From Holothuria scabra (Eukaryota; Echinodermata; Holothuroidea; Aspidochirotida; Holothuriidae), in the NCBI GenBank assembly GCA_037179385.1, contig CM074179.1, positions 71,571,683-71,635,682 on the forward strand: a DNA stretch of 64,000 nucleotides, in the 5' to 3' direction. Under the pieces are notes generated by a model, which ran no database searches, was not told the DNA's origin, and was given only the letters and a program-made list of their open reading frames with translations. The translations under genes were made by a program, and so were the position numbers. Below, piece by piece: positions 11,549 through 22,699 of the stretch. Within the stretch, counting starts at the first letter, position 1, and each line of letters starts with the position of its first letter.

Positions 11549-13200
11549 AACATGGGTGTTTTGAGTGATTTTCCGTTTGCGTGACCATGAGCTTTTACAA
11601 TTAGTATAGTGTTGAGTTCAGTGTACTGTAAGGTCTCGAGCATATTCTCTTCATTTCACTGTTGGTGCTGAAAATAAGCACAGGTGTGCCTGAAGTATAC
11701 AGTTATCTCTGCATTGAAATTTTGTGCTCTTATGATGTCATCTTTTTGTCATCCACTTTTTTCATCGCTTTAATAATTTTTCGAGCACGTTGATATGTTT
11801 CGTAAGTACTCCACTTAAACTTGATTATGCTAACTTGTAGTTTCCTTTTATCACCCTGATTAGGTTATTGATATGAACTCAATGATCCCCTTTAAGTTGA
11901 CACAAAGTTATCGCATATTTGATTACACCTTGTGCATATGTCTGGCATATTGTACTGTTTTTCAAACTTCAGACTAGGTATTAGGAGTTGCAGTAGCAAA
12001 AATGGAAGTTACTCCATAAGGCAATTTAAAGCTTCAATAAATGTCTGCCAGGTTCCTCAAGAAAAACATGACGCTTTTTTGAAGCTCAGGAAAAATATCC
12101 AAAATGAAAGATTATGTTGCTCTAGTTCGTACTAGCAAGAAACAACTAGCTTATCATTTTAGTCATTTCGTAGCTGTTGATCAAAGACGTTTGTGCTCTC
12201 TTCAAATGATTTCGAAATGATATCGACGCCTCTGGAATAGATGACCATTACTGTGTGAGGAAAATCTTCGAATTTGTGACCACACTCACAACAAGGATGC
12301 GCTCTGGATTTCATTGAGTGTAACCCATTGCCGACTTTAGATGGAATTTAGACAATTGGGAATCTATCAGTAAGGACTGCGTAACAATGCTAGTAGGCTA
12401 CTCACTGGAAAGAACCCTCTGGTGTTACAGAAAACCACAGTTTTAAAACAGGCCTGTCAAAATATACACTAAATTGTGCTTGAAAACTGTAAAAGGCTAG
12501 GAATGGGTGCGATGACATGTATTGAACGAGACGGTAGGCTAAATGAGAGGATATAAATTGCAACTACTGGCCTGGTCATATGAAAAATTAAGAAATGAAC
12601 CTTCGGTGACTGTGTTTCATGCAAAGACGGTTTCACATTCGAACTTGCCGTATCGTCGTCTGACGTGTAGGCCTATCGTTATCTGAAGCGAGTATAGCAC
12701 GTCAACAATGGTTGTTTATTAGTTACTTCTTCCTTACAGAAATATTTTACATTTGCTATGTAGGCATACTAGCACAGAAGAACCTACAGTCACTCAACGT
12801 GTGGCAATTATAGACCTTTCATGCATTCATCGTTTACGATATGTAATAAATCTAGTTCACGCAGACTACTGTGCTCTCTTCCGTTGTGCATGGTGCGACG
12901 ATACTGTGGCCAGCCGGGAGTAAAACACTCGACTAGTTCTGATTTGCTTCACTGGCGTGGAAAAATTGACGAGCCATGTTGACAGCTCCGCAAAATGTAT
13001 TGTCCTGTCATGTTCGTGAGTAGCTGCCCCTCCCACACAATTATCTGTAGTCTCTTCCTTCACCCTTAAAATCACTTTTAAACCATCACACTTTTAATGT
13101 GCACGCTACTATCGTGCAACTACAATCTTGGACAAAACTCCTTGGGACACCCTGCTCCCCTTCGCAATGTTGACCACAGTTATCCTGTAGGGTTCAACTG
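11549..13200. other. intergenic, nothing recognised
   Basis: About 1.6 kb without a recognisable gene. Short open frames at 11932-12135 and 12866-13075 (minus) show no domain. The right part may include a degraded upstream section of the gypsy element. Confidence 0.5.
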
Positions 13201-13202
13201 GG

Positions 13203-13310
13203 TGGGTACAATGTGACTTATATGACAAATGGTACCATTGCCATTGTTTGAATATGACGTTGGAGGACGCTAAGAAATTAGATGAATTTGTTTGTCCCCA
13301 GTGTGAACCC
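13203..13310 (+). pseudogene. PHD-finger remnant upstream of a gypsy integrase
   Basis: One frame reads WVQCDLYDKWYHCHCLNM, continues acidic and lysine-rich, and ends DEFVCPQCEP. The spacing matches the second half of a PHD zinc finger (CD-x-C-x2-W-x-H-x2-C ... C-x2-C), with one expected Cys replaced by Tyr. The N-terminal Cys pairs are not readable because of a stop just upstream. It lies 5' of the integrase but in a different frame, so at least one frameshift separates them. Confidence 0.55.
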
Positions 13311-13332
13311 TTACCACATAATTCGCAAACAA

Positions 13333-14540
13333 AAAGTTACTAGTATTACCAGATTTGAATGCATTTATTATGTGCGAGAACAGAGACACGACCTTGTCAG
13401 GGATTATTCAAAAGATCAAAGTGTCTACCCCTACTGAAAACAAAATTCATCAGACCTTCCTTTGGAAGATGGAGTATTGAGGTATCAGTCTATCAAAACA
13501 AAAAGACAAAGCTTGTCGTCCAAAGGAGTTAGTGCATAGAGTCATTTTTCACCTTCAAAAACTCCAACATGTCCCCATTTTGGCATTCGTAAGACTGTTA
13601 GTAGAATTATGGGTAACTATTTGTGGAAGGACGCTAGGAGGAATGTTGAAGCCTTCATCAAGAGATGTCGTTCATGTCAGTTAACCAAATCGGTGTATCA
13701 GAAACCCGGTGGGTTTATGCAGTCCACTGTTAGTGCCTACCCATGGGAGATTCTGGCTATGGATCTCATCGGTCCATTTCCAGAGAGTCACAGTGTTAAC
13801 ATGTATGTCTTGGTCGTCACCGATCACTTTACAAGATTTAGTCTTTTGAATACCCTGAAGAGAGCTACTGGAAAAGTAATGGTATCCGTACTAACCCAAC
13901 TTTTCTGTACTTGGGGGCCTGTAAGAATCTTGTGTCTGATAATGGCCCACAAATGATATCAAAAACATGTGGTCCAGTTATGTACATCTTTGGGTGTCAG
14001 GCGTATATTGACAATCCATACCACCCGCAAACAAACTGGGTTGAAAGAGTTAACAGGAATTTAGTGTCCATGCTCTGTTGCTTTGTCCAAGGTGAGCACA
14101 CGGAATGGGATAAATACATTCCGGAGTTCATGTTTGCCTTGAACTCATTTCGCCATGACTCCACCACTTAAAGTCCGGCAGAGTTGTTCTTGCATCGCAA
14201 ACTACAGGGACCAGGGGGGCCCGTGGAACAGCCCAGTGTGACACCTCACACCACACGAATGTACGAAAAGGCAAGGAAAACTATGGCTAAGATAAATGAA
14301 AGGAATAAAAGGGCATATGACCAGAAGAGGTCGAGTGTTAATACCAAGACAGGGGATAAGGTATTATTAAAATGTTATCCACTCTCGAATTTAAGAAAGA
14401 AATTTTCCGCTAAATTAGCACCCAAATGGCGTGGCCCGTATGACGTTATTTCGCAGGGGTCGCCTGTGAACTTTGTTATTAAAGCCGTAGTAGATAAAAG
14501 AGTGGCTCATCTTGAACAGCTAAAAGTTATTGATGTGTAA
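13333..14540 (+). pseudogene. Ty3/gypsy LTR-retrotransposon integrase region of pol (broken)
   Basis: The C-terminal part of a gypsy pol. The frame shows a pre-integrase linker, part of the H2C2 zinc-binding region (HFGIRKT ... CRSCQLTK near 13575-13690), then LAMDLIGPF with the first catalytic Asp, SDNGPQ with the second Asp, and YHPQTNWVERVNRN with the Glu. A GPYDV module lies near 14430. The frame is broken: a stop in the linker near 13437, a shift near 13905-13925, and a TAA at 14168-14170 where families usually read YSPAEL. No reverse transcriptase, RNase H or LTR was recognised. The three acidic catalytic residues survive, suggesting moderate age. Confidence 0.85.
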
Positions 14541-15740
14541 AATAAATGTTACTTATTTCACTTATTTCGTTAATTAAATGAAACGAAGCGTAAGAGGGTA
14601 TATAACCTTGGAGTGGGGGTGGGTGGTAAAGAATCTTAAATTGGGGGGGGGGGTTGATGAAGGGTTCTACTATGAAAGTAATCTCAAAGAATGTTAATCC
14701 TACTATTATGCAAACTCCACGGAGCGTCGGTTAAAAGGAATATCATTGAGGTGGAAGAATACAGTCAGTAGAGCAGATGCTTACATTGCGTCGTGTTGTG
14801 TTTTGAATGCCTTCTTTTTGGACTCTACAAGCCTTTTCACGGCATACAGTCACTCTTTCAGCGCAACATTGAAAGGGGGAGCAGGGGAGGGGGATTCACG
14901 AAAGCCATTGAACTGGAATTCAAGAATATTATGGCAAAGTGTCTCAACATTTTTGTCCAAGACTGTAGGTAAACCTGCCCAACCAATATCTCCATAAAGG
15001 AACAAAGCATAAAACATAGAAGCACTTACGCTTAACAGCTTGTTACACACTTACTTGTGCATTAGGTTAAACTGTACCACTCCCCTGTTTATATAACTGA
15101 TTTTCCCTGAGTATCGATGTTGTATAATCAGACTGCAGTTATTAGTGGATATGTCGACTGCTTCGTTCGCTTAAATTTGAGGTTAAAAGGGATATTAGCA
15201 CTAATAGACTCTTTGCACGGATTCGAGATCCTCTGTTGGCTGGCTTCTATGTAGACTCTTAAAGGGCTAGGACAAAGAGATCCCAATAGTTTTATCGAAT
15301 CGCTGAAATAAGGGACTGGCAAATACACTGTACATAACCGCACTGGCTCTTTGTGTTCCTCGGTTCAGCGCCCGTGTGTGAACGAATTCTTTGGCATTCA
15401 GGCATACAAGTCAGCCTTACAGAAAATACCAGCAGATTTTGTATTATACTGAAGTTGCTATTAGTCTGGCTTCGAATTGATCTCATTAATACATAGAAGC
15501 CGGGAAATGCCACGCCGTATTTCGATTCTCATGTGTAAGATCAGAAACTGTCAGATAAACAGGTAGATTCTCGTTAGAAGAAAATTATTATAGACATTAC
15601 ACAAGTTCGAAGGTTTATCTACCCATGTTGTAGTGACATCTCTGTACAAGTCCTCACCAGCCGTGCAAAGCATACTCTTTAAGTTGTGTTCACATCACAC
15701 CACCAGCTTAAACACTTTCAAAGTGTCGCCCCCACTTAAC
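14541..15740. other. intergenic with G-rich tracts, nothing recognised
   Basis: Contains a G-run near 14645-14653. A gypsy LTR would be expected here but no direct-repeat partner was found. Remaining short frames show no domains. Confidence 0.45.
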
Positions 15741-17475
15741 CTCAATTCAATTCAATTTCATAGAACTTTATTTCAGTCTTTCATATAAAGAAATATGTTA
15801 TGAATTATTTGTATGTACAGGGTACTCAAGAGACTGAGGAGTGACAACAAGAAGCTCCAGGGAGCTTATGTACGTTGACACCCCTTTACAGAGACTTAAA
15901 TTAACAGAAAACAATTACCACAATACACATATATAATACAGAAAAAGAAACACAAAAACACAAATAAATGGAACAGATAGCAAAGAATTAAAATTATTCA
16001 GAGGAACTTGGTGATAAAATGATCTTTTAATTGCTTCTTAAATGTACTTAAAAGTTTACACTCTTGAATATCGTTGGGAAACGAGTTCCATAATTTGGGA
16101 CCATTAAACCGAATTCCAAACTGGGAGGATCTAAGTCTAAAAAAAGGTATTGCTATGTGGTTCCGATGTCGACAGGGGTAGGAATATGTGCCAGTACGCA
16201 ATTCAAAGTAAGTTTTAAATGTTGAAGGGAGTGAATCACTTAACCGGTTGAATATGAAAATACCAGTATAATAACGATTAATATCATAAATATTAAGGAT
16301 ATTGAGATTGGCAAAGAGAGGTTTTGTATATTGCAGATGGACTTCATTACAAATGTGGCGCAGAGCTCGCTTTTGAAGAATGAAAAGAGGTTGATTTCTA
16401 GAAGTATATGTGCTACCCCAAATGACATTACAATAAGTAAAGTACGGAAGGATAAGGGTGTTATACAAGGTAACCATGATTCTGCGAGGTAACAGTCCTC
16501 GAAGCCCATTTAAAACTCCAACACCTCGTGAGACTTTCATACATACATGCTGGATGTGATTTTTCCGTGTAAGATTCTTATCAATATAAACTCCGGGAAA
16601 TTTGGTAGCATCACAAAAAATAACTTTAACACCACAAAGGTGGACACAGTCTATGTCTGCACTGAGATACTTGGATGGTGAACGGAATACAATAGCGGTA
16701 GTCTTCTTTACATTGAGTAATAATTTGTTTGCATAAAACCAGTTTTGTATATAGACAAAATCATTTTGAATATAACGTATCAGATCTTTAATGTCATAGC
16801 TAGAATGAAAGAGGCTTGTATCGTCAGCATATGAGGTTATACTGAAAGTATCACTGGCTGTATGAAGGTCGTTGACATAAATAATAAAAAGCAATGGCCC
16901 TAATATAGATCCTTGAGGGACACCATATGTAATTGACTTAGAGACCGATTTAATGTTATTAATAACCACAAACTGACGACGATCAGTCAGGTAGCTTCTA
17001 AACCAGTCCAGGACATTACCACGGACGCCGTAGTACTCAAGCTTATTAACTAAAATATTATGGTCAAGAGTATCAAATGCTTTCGAAAGATCAAGAAATA
17101 TGCCAGAAGCAAAATGATTCTTTTCGAAGGCTTCCATTACTTTGTTGGTAAAGTGTAAAATAGCATGTACAGTGGAATGGCCAGGACGAAAACCAAATTG
17201 ATAGTCGTAAATTAATTTACGTTTCTCAAGACAAGAATATAATCTTGAGCACATAAGTTTTTCAATTACTTTTGAGAAGCATGGGAGGACAGAAATAGGT
17301 CTATACTGATTAACACAATCTTTATCACCGGATTTAAAGACCGGAACAACACGTGCAATTTTTAAGGAATTGGGAACATGACCTTTCTCAACAGAAAAAT
17401 TAAAAAGATAGGCGAGGGGAACCTTTGACCTATTGCGCAAATACGTGAAGTGATCTCCTAACATTTGAATTAATT
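15740..17475 (-). mobile_element. 5'-truncated non-LTR retrotransposon (Jockey/CR1-type LINE)
   Basis: Contains the reverse transcriptase ORF (15998-17464), a 3' UTR and a short tandem AATTG tail at about 15741-15758, the 3' end style of several non-LTR groups. The apurinic endonuclease and ORF1 are missing. The 5' edge lies directly beside a MITE at 17480, so it is unclear whether the MITE interrupted a longer LINE or the LINE was truncated on insertion. Confidence 0.8.
15998..17464 (-). CDS. LINE reverse transcriptase ORF, C-terminal part (488 aa)
   Basis: An open frame of 488 aa from the first ATG after the truncation. In order: KIARVVPVFKSGD and NQYRPISVLP (RT motifs 1-2, residues about 38-62), FGFRPGHSTVHAI, FLDLSKAFDTLDH (motif A with catalytic Asp, about 143-155), YGVPQGSILGPLLF (motif B), SYADDTSLF (catalytic YADD), and a C-terminal region with WGSTY and NGPKLWNSFP typical of the Jockey/CR1 group. 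The product would copy element RNA at a nicked target. With the endonuclease absent it is not autonomous. No stop or frameshift interrupts the 488 codons, so it is fairly young. The family-level assignment within the Jockey/CR1 group is uncertain. Confidence 0.85.
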   Translation of the reverse strand: MLGDHFTYLRNRSKVPLAYLFNFSVEKGHVPNSLKIARVVPVFKSGDKDCVNQYRPISVLPCFSKVIEKLMCSRLYSCLEKRKLIYDYQFGFRPGHSTVHAILHFTNKVMEAFEKNHFASGIFLDLSKAFDTLDHNILVNKLEYYGVRGNVLDWFRSYLTDRRQFVVINNIKSVSKSITYGVPQGSILGPLLFIIYVNDLHTASDTFSITSYADDTSLFHSSYDIKDLIRYIQNDFVYIQNWFYANKLLLNVKKTTAIVFRSPSKYLSADIDCVHLCGVKVIFCDATKFPGVYIDKNLTRKNHIQHVCMKVSRGVGVLNGLRGLLPRRIMVTLYNTLILPYFTYCNVIWGSTYTSRNQPLFILQKRALRHICNEVHLQYTKPLFANLNILNIYDINRYYTGIFIFNRLSDSLPSTFKTYFELRTGTYSYPCRHRNHIAIPFFRLRSSQFGIRFNGPKLWNSFPNDIQECKLLSTFKKQLKDHFITKFL

Positions 17476-17479
17476 TTAA

Positions 17480-17838
17480 AGAGGCTCATTGAGTTGATAA
17501 CGATAACTTAATGAGAGTCTCAAAGGGTCACTACCACATAACAATGCTTAAAGTTAGCATTGCAAGTCAAGTTTCAAGTCCAAAAGTTACAGAAAACGTT
17601 AAATTTTGAATTTTCCAGTGTCCTGACCTGTAACGGTTTTGTACATAGTTTGAAAAACTGTCTGGTCACGAATTTTTGAAAACGGACTTGAACCGTTAAT
17701 TACTCACTCATAACACAGTTATTTGTATGTAGGGTATGGGGATTGTCTAAGTTTGACCATTTGTCATTGATATGTGTAGAAAATTTAACAGGTTTGGAAA
17801 AGTGTGTTCAATTTCATGAACCAACTCAATGAGCCGCT
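17480..17838 (-). mobile_element. TTAA-flanked MITE, family 1, copy 2
   Basis: Inverted ends: left AGAGGCTCATTGAGTTG, right (reverse complement) AGCGGCTCATTGAGTTG. TTAA flanks both sides (17476-17479 and 17839-17842). It is 359 bp, non-coding, and homologous to 4415-4783 in the opposite orientation. The better-preserved ends define the family. Confidence 0.75.
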
Positions 17839-17849
17839 TTAAATGTAAA

Positions 17850-19445
17850 TAATTGAATTATATATCCATTAAGTACAAATGCAAACGTACCGCGGAATTT
17901 GGAAGCATCCCGTTTGTCATACCTACCTCATTTTATCATATGTACAACCAGTTTTCATTACTCAATACTTTTGTCAAGAGAAGCCGTTGCACCTTACCCC
18001 CAGACACATGAAACATGTCCAAAATAACAAAACCAAAAAGAGGATGGACCATGCACATTAATCAGTACCCTCCTTCTACACACTTCTTACTCACTGATTT
18101 CTGGAGAAAAATTAGCTCTCGTACAAGAAGTGTAGGCTATCCACGATCAACAGTAGAAAAAAATCCACACCAAAATTGAGATATTACATAAAAGTAAAGT
18201 AAATTTACACAACATCAGTAAAATCAATTTTAATTTCAAAATGATATATTTTTTTGTTTTTCTCACTTTAAGTCGGATTTAAGGACCATTGATCAAGGAC
18301 TTGGTACCAGTCAATTTGACCGAAAATAAGAAGCACAAATTTAGAAATAAAAACAATTGGGCTGTGAGGCTTTTAAAGCAATATACTCAAATTTATATCG
18401 GTTAAACACTTTACTGATGTCTTGTGTACCTGAAACAGATGTTTTTAAGTTGAATTGATAACTTAATAAGGCGTTAGGAGACTGCTATCACATGGCAACG
18501 GATTTCTTTAGCATAGATATTCAAGTTCAACATCTTTTGTATTGTTTGAACTAAAAATGATCATTTGTGTTTTTGCACCCTGAATGCACCCTGAACCTCA
18601 AGTCAAAGAAATTAAGAAATATGTGTGAAACAGCTTGAAACATGAATTTAAGCAGTCCACCAATTCCCACCTTCCTAGGACATTCTTGAGCCGAGATATA
18701 AAATATTGGAGTTTTTTACTCAATTAACATGATGCATAGCGCAATGATTTGTGAGGTCTTTGTTGTACTACTCAAATTACAATCTTATTATTTCTTTGTT
18801 TTTCTGAAAGTTACAGCACCTTTAATCTAGCCGTGACAGGAACCTTAGTCTTATAGGATAATTTTACTTATTATTCCCTCTCTGTTCAACATGCTACAGT
18901 ATGAAAGCAAACAAAATGTGTTCAAGGTCATAAAAACATTTGGTATTTAAAAAAGGCAAACAAAGCAGGTAATTTGATTTGTAAAGCAAGAAAGGCACAA
19001 ATTATTGTGCAATGGACTAATTTGTTTTAAGTGATTAAATTTCAACATTTTATATGTCGGTTCAAGAATATCATATGAAGATGGCAGTTGGACTTTAAGA
19101 AATCATTTTTCATGCTCTTACATATATTTTTTTCATTTTCTTTACTTGAGGTACACTTTAAAATGCTTCTGGGCATTAAATGAAAAGATTTTTGTCAAAA
19201 CGTTTAGAAAGCGAAATGAATCGTTAATTACGATTGAGACATATTTTTGTGAGCGGGGATTGTTCAGCGTGTTAAAGGAATCATTTTGACAACGCAATTT
19301 GTTTTAGACAACGGAAATGATTTTGAAAACGTAATCAGTTTTGGCAACGGAATTTGTTTAGATAACGACGTTTTGATGACTTTATAATATACCAGTTGAA
19401 CGAATTCTGAAAACGGAATTTATTTTGTGGGCATAATATCTATTA
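17850..19445. other. intergenic, nothing recognised apart from a MITE fragment
   Basis: AT-rich; short frame at 17879-18061 without similarity. Confidence 0.45.
18450..18545. repeat. fragment of MITE family 1
   Basis: TTGATAACTTAATAAGG and the following bases resemble 17490-17580 of the full copy. No clear ends. Confidence 0.4.
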
Positions 19446-20690
19446 CACTGTTAAAAATTTCTGTAAATTTACAGACTTTTTTTAACTTAAACTTTTTGTA
19501 TTTTACTTTTAATAGAGATTTTCTGTATCTTTACAGACACTTTGTATTGCTACAATAAAAAAAGGTTGTTTAACATGTATTTTCTGTTTATTTGAAAAAC
19601 CATTTCTGTCTGCTTTTTTAACCGAATTTTACTGCTTTGTAAAACTTTTTCCGTAAATTTACAGAAATTTTAACAGTATTTTGTATTTTTTCGATTTCAC
19701 ATAAATATACTGTCATTTAACAAACATTCATTTTGTTTTTAAGCTGAAAAAGAAACAAAAATAAGCCCAAACAAACAAACAAATAAGAAATAGCCAGAAA
19801 ATTTTCAATATAAAACATGCATTGTTCTGCGAAGTTTCAGTTAAAAAAGAAATTACATTTTTGGCAAATTTATGGCCCTATTTGAAAATTAACTTACATT
19901 TATTATACTGACAATTGGTAAACTGATGTCAACTCATCGCCACAGGCGCTCATGCACTTGATCGAATTAAAAACGTTTCACAAATTTACTTGAAAGAGTC
20001 TGTAAATTTACCACTTTATGACGTTTATCTCATTTTGCATAAATGGGTGGAGCTTATTTTGTAGGCATTTTCCTAACAAAAGGATTGCTGTTGCTTTGAA
20101 TAATATCTTTTTTGGCGTTTTTTAATCAGGAAGTGATAAACTTATTGTTTACCTTGTCTGGAAATGTTTGCAACCAATGTATTTGCATTCTTTGTCATAT
20201 TTATTTTAAAAACAATTATTATATTGTACCAAAAATGTGACTTTCCAATTACAAAGTTCCTAGAGATAGCAGTCTACTGGACAACAATGTGATAACAAAG
20301 TATCCTCATTGTGTTTTGATTGAAAATAACTTCGTAACGACACATTACGTTGATAAGCAAATACCTGATCTACGTAATGGTGGAGTGTATGTTACGTAAT
20401 AACATATGAAAGGAAAAAAAGCGATATTATATTGAATATTAAAACGCCGAGAATGAAAACAGTAGGCTGTAAATTCACATAAAATTAAGGTAAAAAAAAC
20501 CAGAACAATTCTGTAATTCGATTTTACAGTAGACATTTGTAAACTAATTTACATGCAAAAACTGTAAAGAAAAAACAAACACTTAATGTTTTTTCATGAT
20601 TACAGTCTGGCTGTAAAAAAAACATTATTTGGTTGGAAAAAAATTTGCCTTAAAAATTATGTAAATTTTACAGAGAAATTTTTAACAGTG
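19446..20690. mobile_element. 1.25-kb non-autonomous TIR element with TA duplication
   Basis: Ends are CACTGTTAAAAATTTCT in inverted orientation (19446-19462 and 20674-20690), flanked by TA on both sides (19444-19445 and 20691-20692) as for Tc1/mariner insertion. Internal sequence is AT-rich with many CTGTAAATTTACAG-like subterminal motifs. No transposase frame is visible; the open frame at 20345-20536 has no domain. Confidence 0.75.
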
Positions 20691-20692
20691 TA

Positions 20693-21537
20693 GCACCAGA
20701 ATTACTCTTGACGATGAAATAAATTTTGGCGGTACATTAACTTTTGATGTCAAATGACATGGCACAAACGGCACACCGTGCAAATCCCCATAACCCTGAC
20801 CATGATTCCAAGCTAATAAATATTTATTTTCCTTTGTTATTATAGACTTTACTTCAATGGCGTACGGAAGGAAACGGCGTCAGCCGTTTATATTTTAATC
20901 TCTAGTTTCATCGGTGAACCTATTATGTTCAAATGTGTAAATATGCAACAACAAAAATAAGAAAATTAGTTACTCTTTGGATCACCCCATTCTGGTGAGA
21001 ATTCTCAAACCTCGAAAGATGATAGTGTCTTTGGCTTAGTCCAAATTTTTCGTTATATAATGGAACAGACTCTCAGTCGTTTGCTTAGATCTATACCTTT
21101 TTCTGAATTCTTTAGTTTTCACGACTGCGCGTGAAGCTGTTAATTTTTGTATGGCATGTGCAGAAAGATTTTTTTTGCATGGTATAATGAAGCGTTAATA
21201 GTTATTGAATTTATGGAAATTTGGCATCAAAGTGTTCAGTGGTGGCTTCAAAATGTGGCCAAAGGATAATGTAGTGGCACACCTGTTTGAGCGCGGTGCA
21301 AAAGCGAGCTCAACGTACCTACTCTTTGCGGCGTGTTCCATGGGGCAAGCCCCGTTAACTTCTGAGGTTTTGGCACATCTCAAGATGAAAAATTAAGTCC
21401 TTGGAAGGGTATTTGTGTGAGGAGAGAACAAAATTGGAGGCAAATGCCCCATCCTGCCCCTACCCGGTCGCACTTCTGCTTGAAATGTTGAGTTAATAGT
21501 GTTCAAGTTAGATCACTATTTGTCGTAATTTACTTCT
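20693..21537. other. intergenic, nothing recognised
   Basis: Two overlapping antiparallel short frames near 21195-21396 have no recognisable domain. Confidence 0.45.
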
Positions 21538-21796
21538 AACACTCTAAATGTGAAATAGTAAGATTCACTCCACTAAACGTTTGTTAAGCAACGTCACCCT
21601 TGATTCAGTTCACCCAGAATTTGGTTAAAACACACTTGCAACAAAGCAATATTTTCAACACATGGTAAAAATAACGCTCCCTTTGAGTTGAGCGAATTTC
21701 TACCCCTTTATTTATGAAATGCTTCTTTGCTTGGAATGATTCATCGGCGCATTACTGTGGGAGTGAATTTTACGCTTTTAATCTTAGAGTGAACCA
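21538..21796. mobile_element. degraded TIR element, CACTCTAA family
   Basis: Left ACACTCTAAATGTGAAATAG and right (reverse complement) TTCACTCTAAGATTAAAAG are imperfect inverted ends; both continue to a shared ATTCACTCC. Same terminal consensus as 25481-25708 and 51705-51953. Target duplication not clear. Confidence 0.5.
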
Positions 21797-22424
21797 GGAT
21801 AGCACCTGATGCTCAAAGATAACCAGAGCGTGACGTGCGTAGTCTGAAATCGTTTTATTGCCCGGAGAGTCATTATCAGAAAAATGAGATTGTAAAGGAC
21901 AGCTCCCTGGATATCCAAGATTAAAATTAGAACTGGCTTACGCTCACACGGCAAACACTAAGTAAACCATATCTGACATTGTTAACAATAATTCTTTACA
22001 GTAATACATGATGCTTTTTTCGGGCATGCCAAAATTGTGACTAAATTGAAATAAAGTAAGTTGGCAGTTGTAAGTTCATGGCATATTTAGTCTAGTTTTG
22101 TATTTGTCATGCACAAAAATTCTATTCAAAAAGGTTCATTGATGACCTATTGAGAACACCATTGTCTCTCCAACACCCTTCTACATAAAGCAAAATCGAA
22201 TCCCATGTTTCTTTGCAGTTGTTCAGACGAAAGGCACCTTTTCTCAATTGTTTGCGTTTATCATTTGCGGTACAAGCCGCTGCCTAAAGTTTCCGGTTTA
22301 AAACTTCCCATATAGAATATTTCAGGAATAAAAGCAAAAGATTTTAACAACATTAAAATAACATTAAGCATATAAATAATAACGAATGAAATAAAAAAAA
22401 AAGGAAAAATAAGAACGTGTAAGT

Positions 22425-22580
22425 TAGTTGGATGGAATTTTGCGGCCCAGTTTCCAACCAATTAGTTCAAATCCAGCCGGCCGAGGCCCTTTTCCAGTTG
22501 TGGCTCACTAGCGTATTGTCGACTAATCTATTGTTTATGCGGAGCATTCCGCACAACGGCAGTAGGTTCCATTATTAGTC
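22425..22580. repeat. dispersed repeat fragment
   Basis: TTTCCAACCAATTAGTTCA and neighbours match 42985-43075. GCACAACGGCAGTAGGTTCC matches 63002-63021 with one difference. GTTGTGGCTCACTAG resembles 33770-33785. Class unknown. Confidence 0.5.
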
Positions 22581-22699
22581 TAAGACAGATCTCTGTAACA
22601 TACAAATATTGTCCTTTTAACAATTATTGATTTAGAACAAACGACATCATTATCGGAATTAAAGTCAATATGAACAAATGGACTCCCTTTACAGTCTAG

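Noticed and set aside
11275..11643. Open frames on both strands rich in Tyr-Ile or Thr-His repeats
   Set aside because: Produced by the (TA)n/(TG)n microsatellites.
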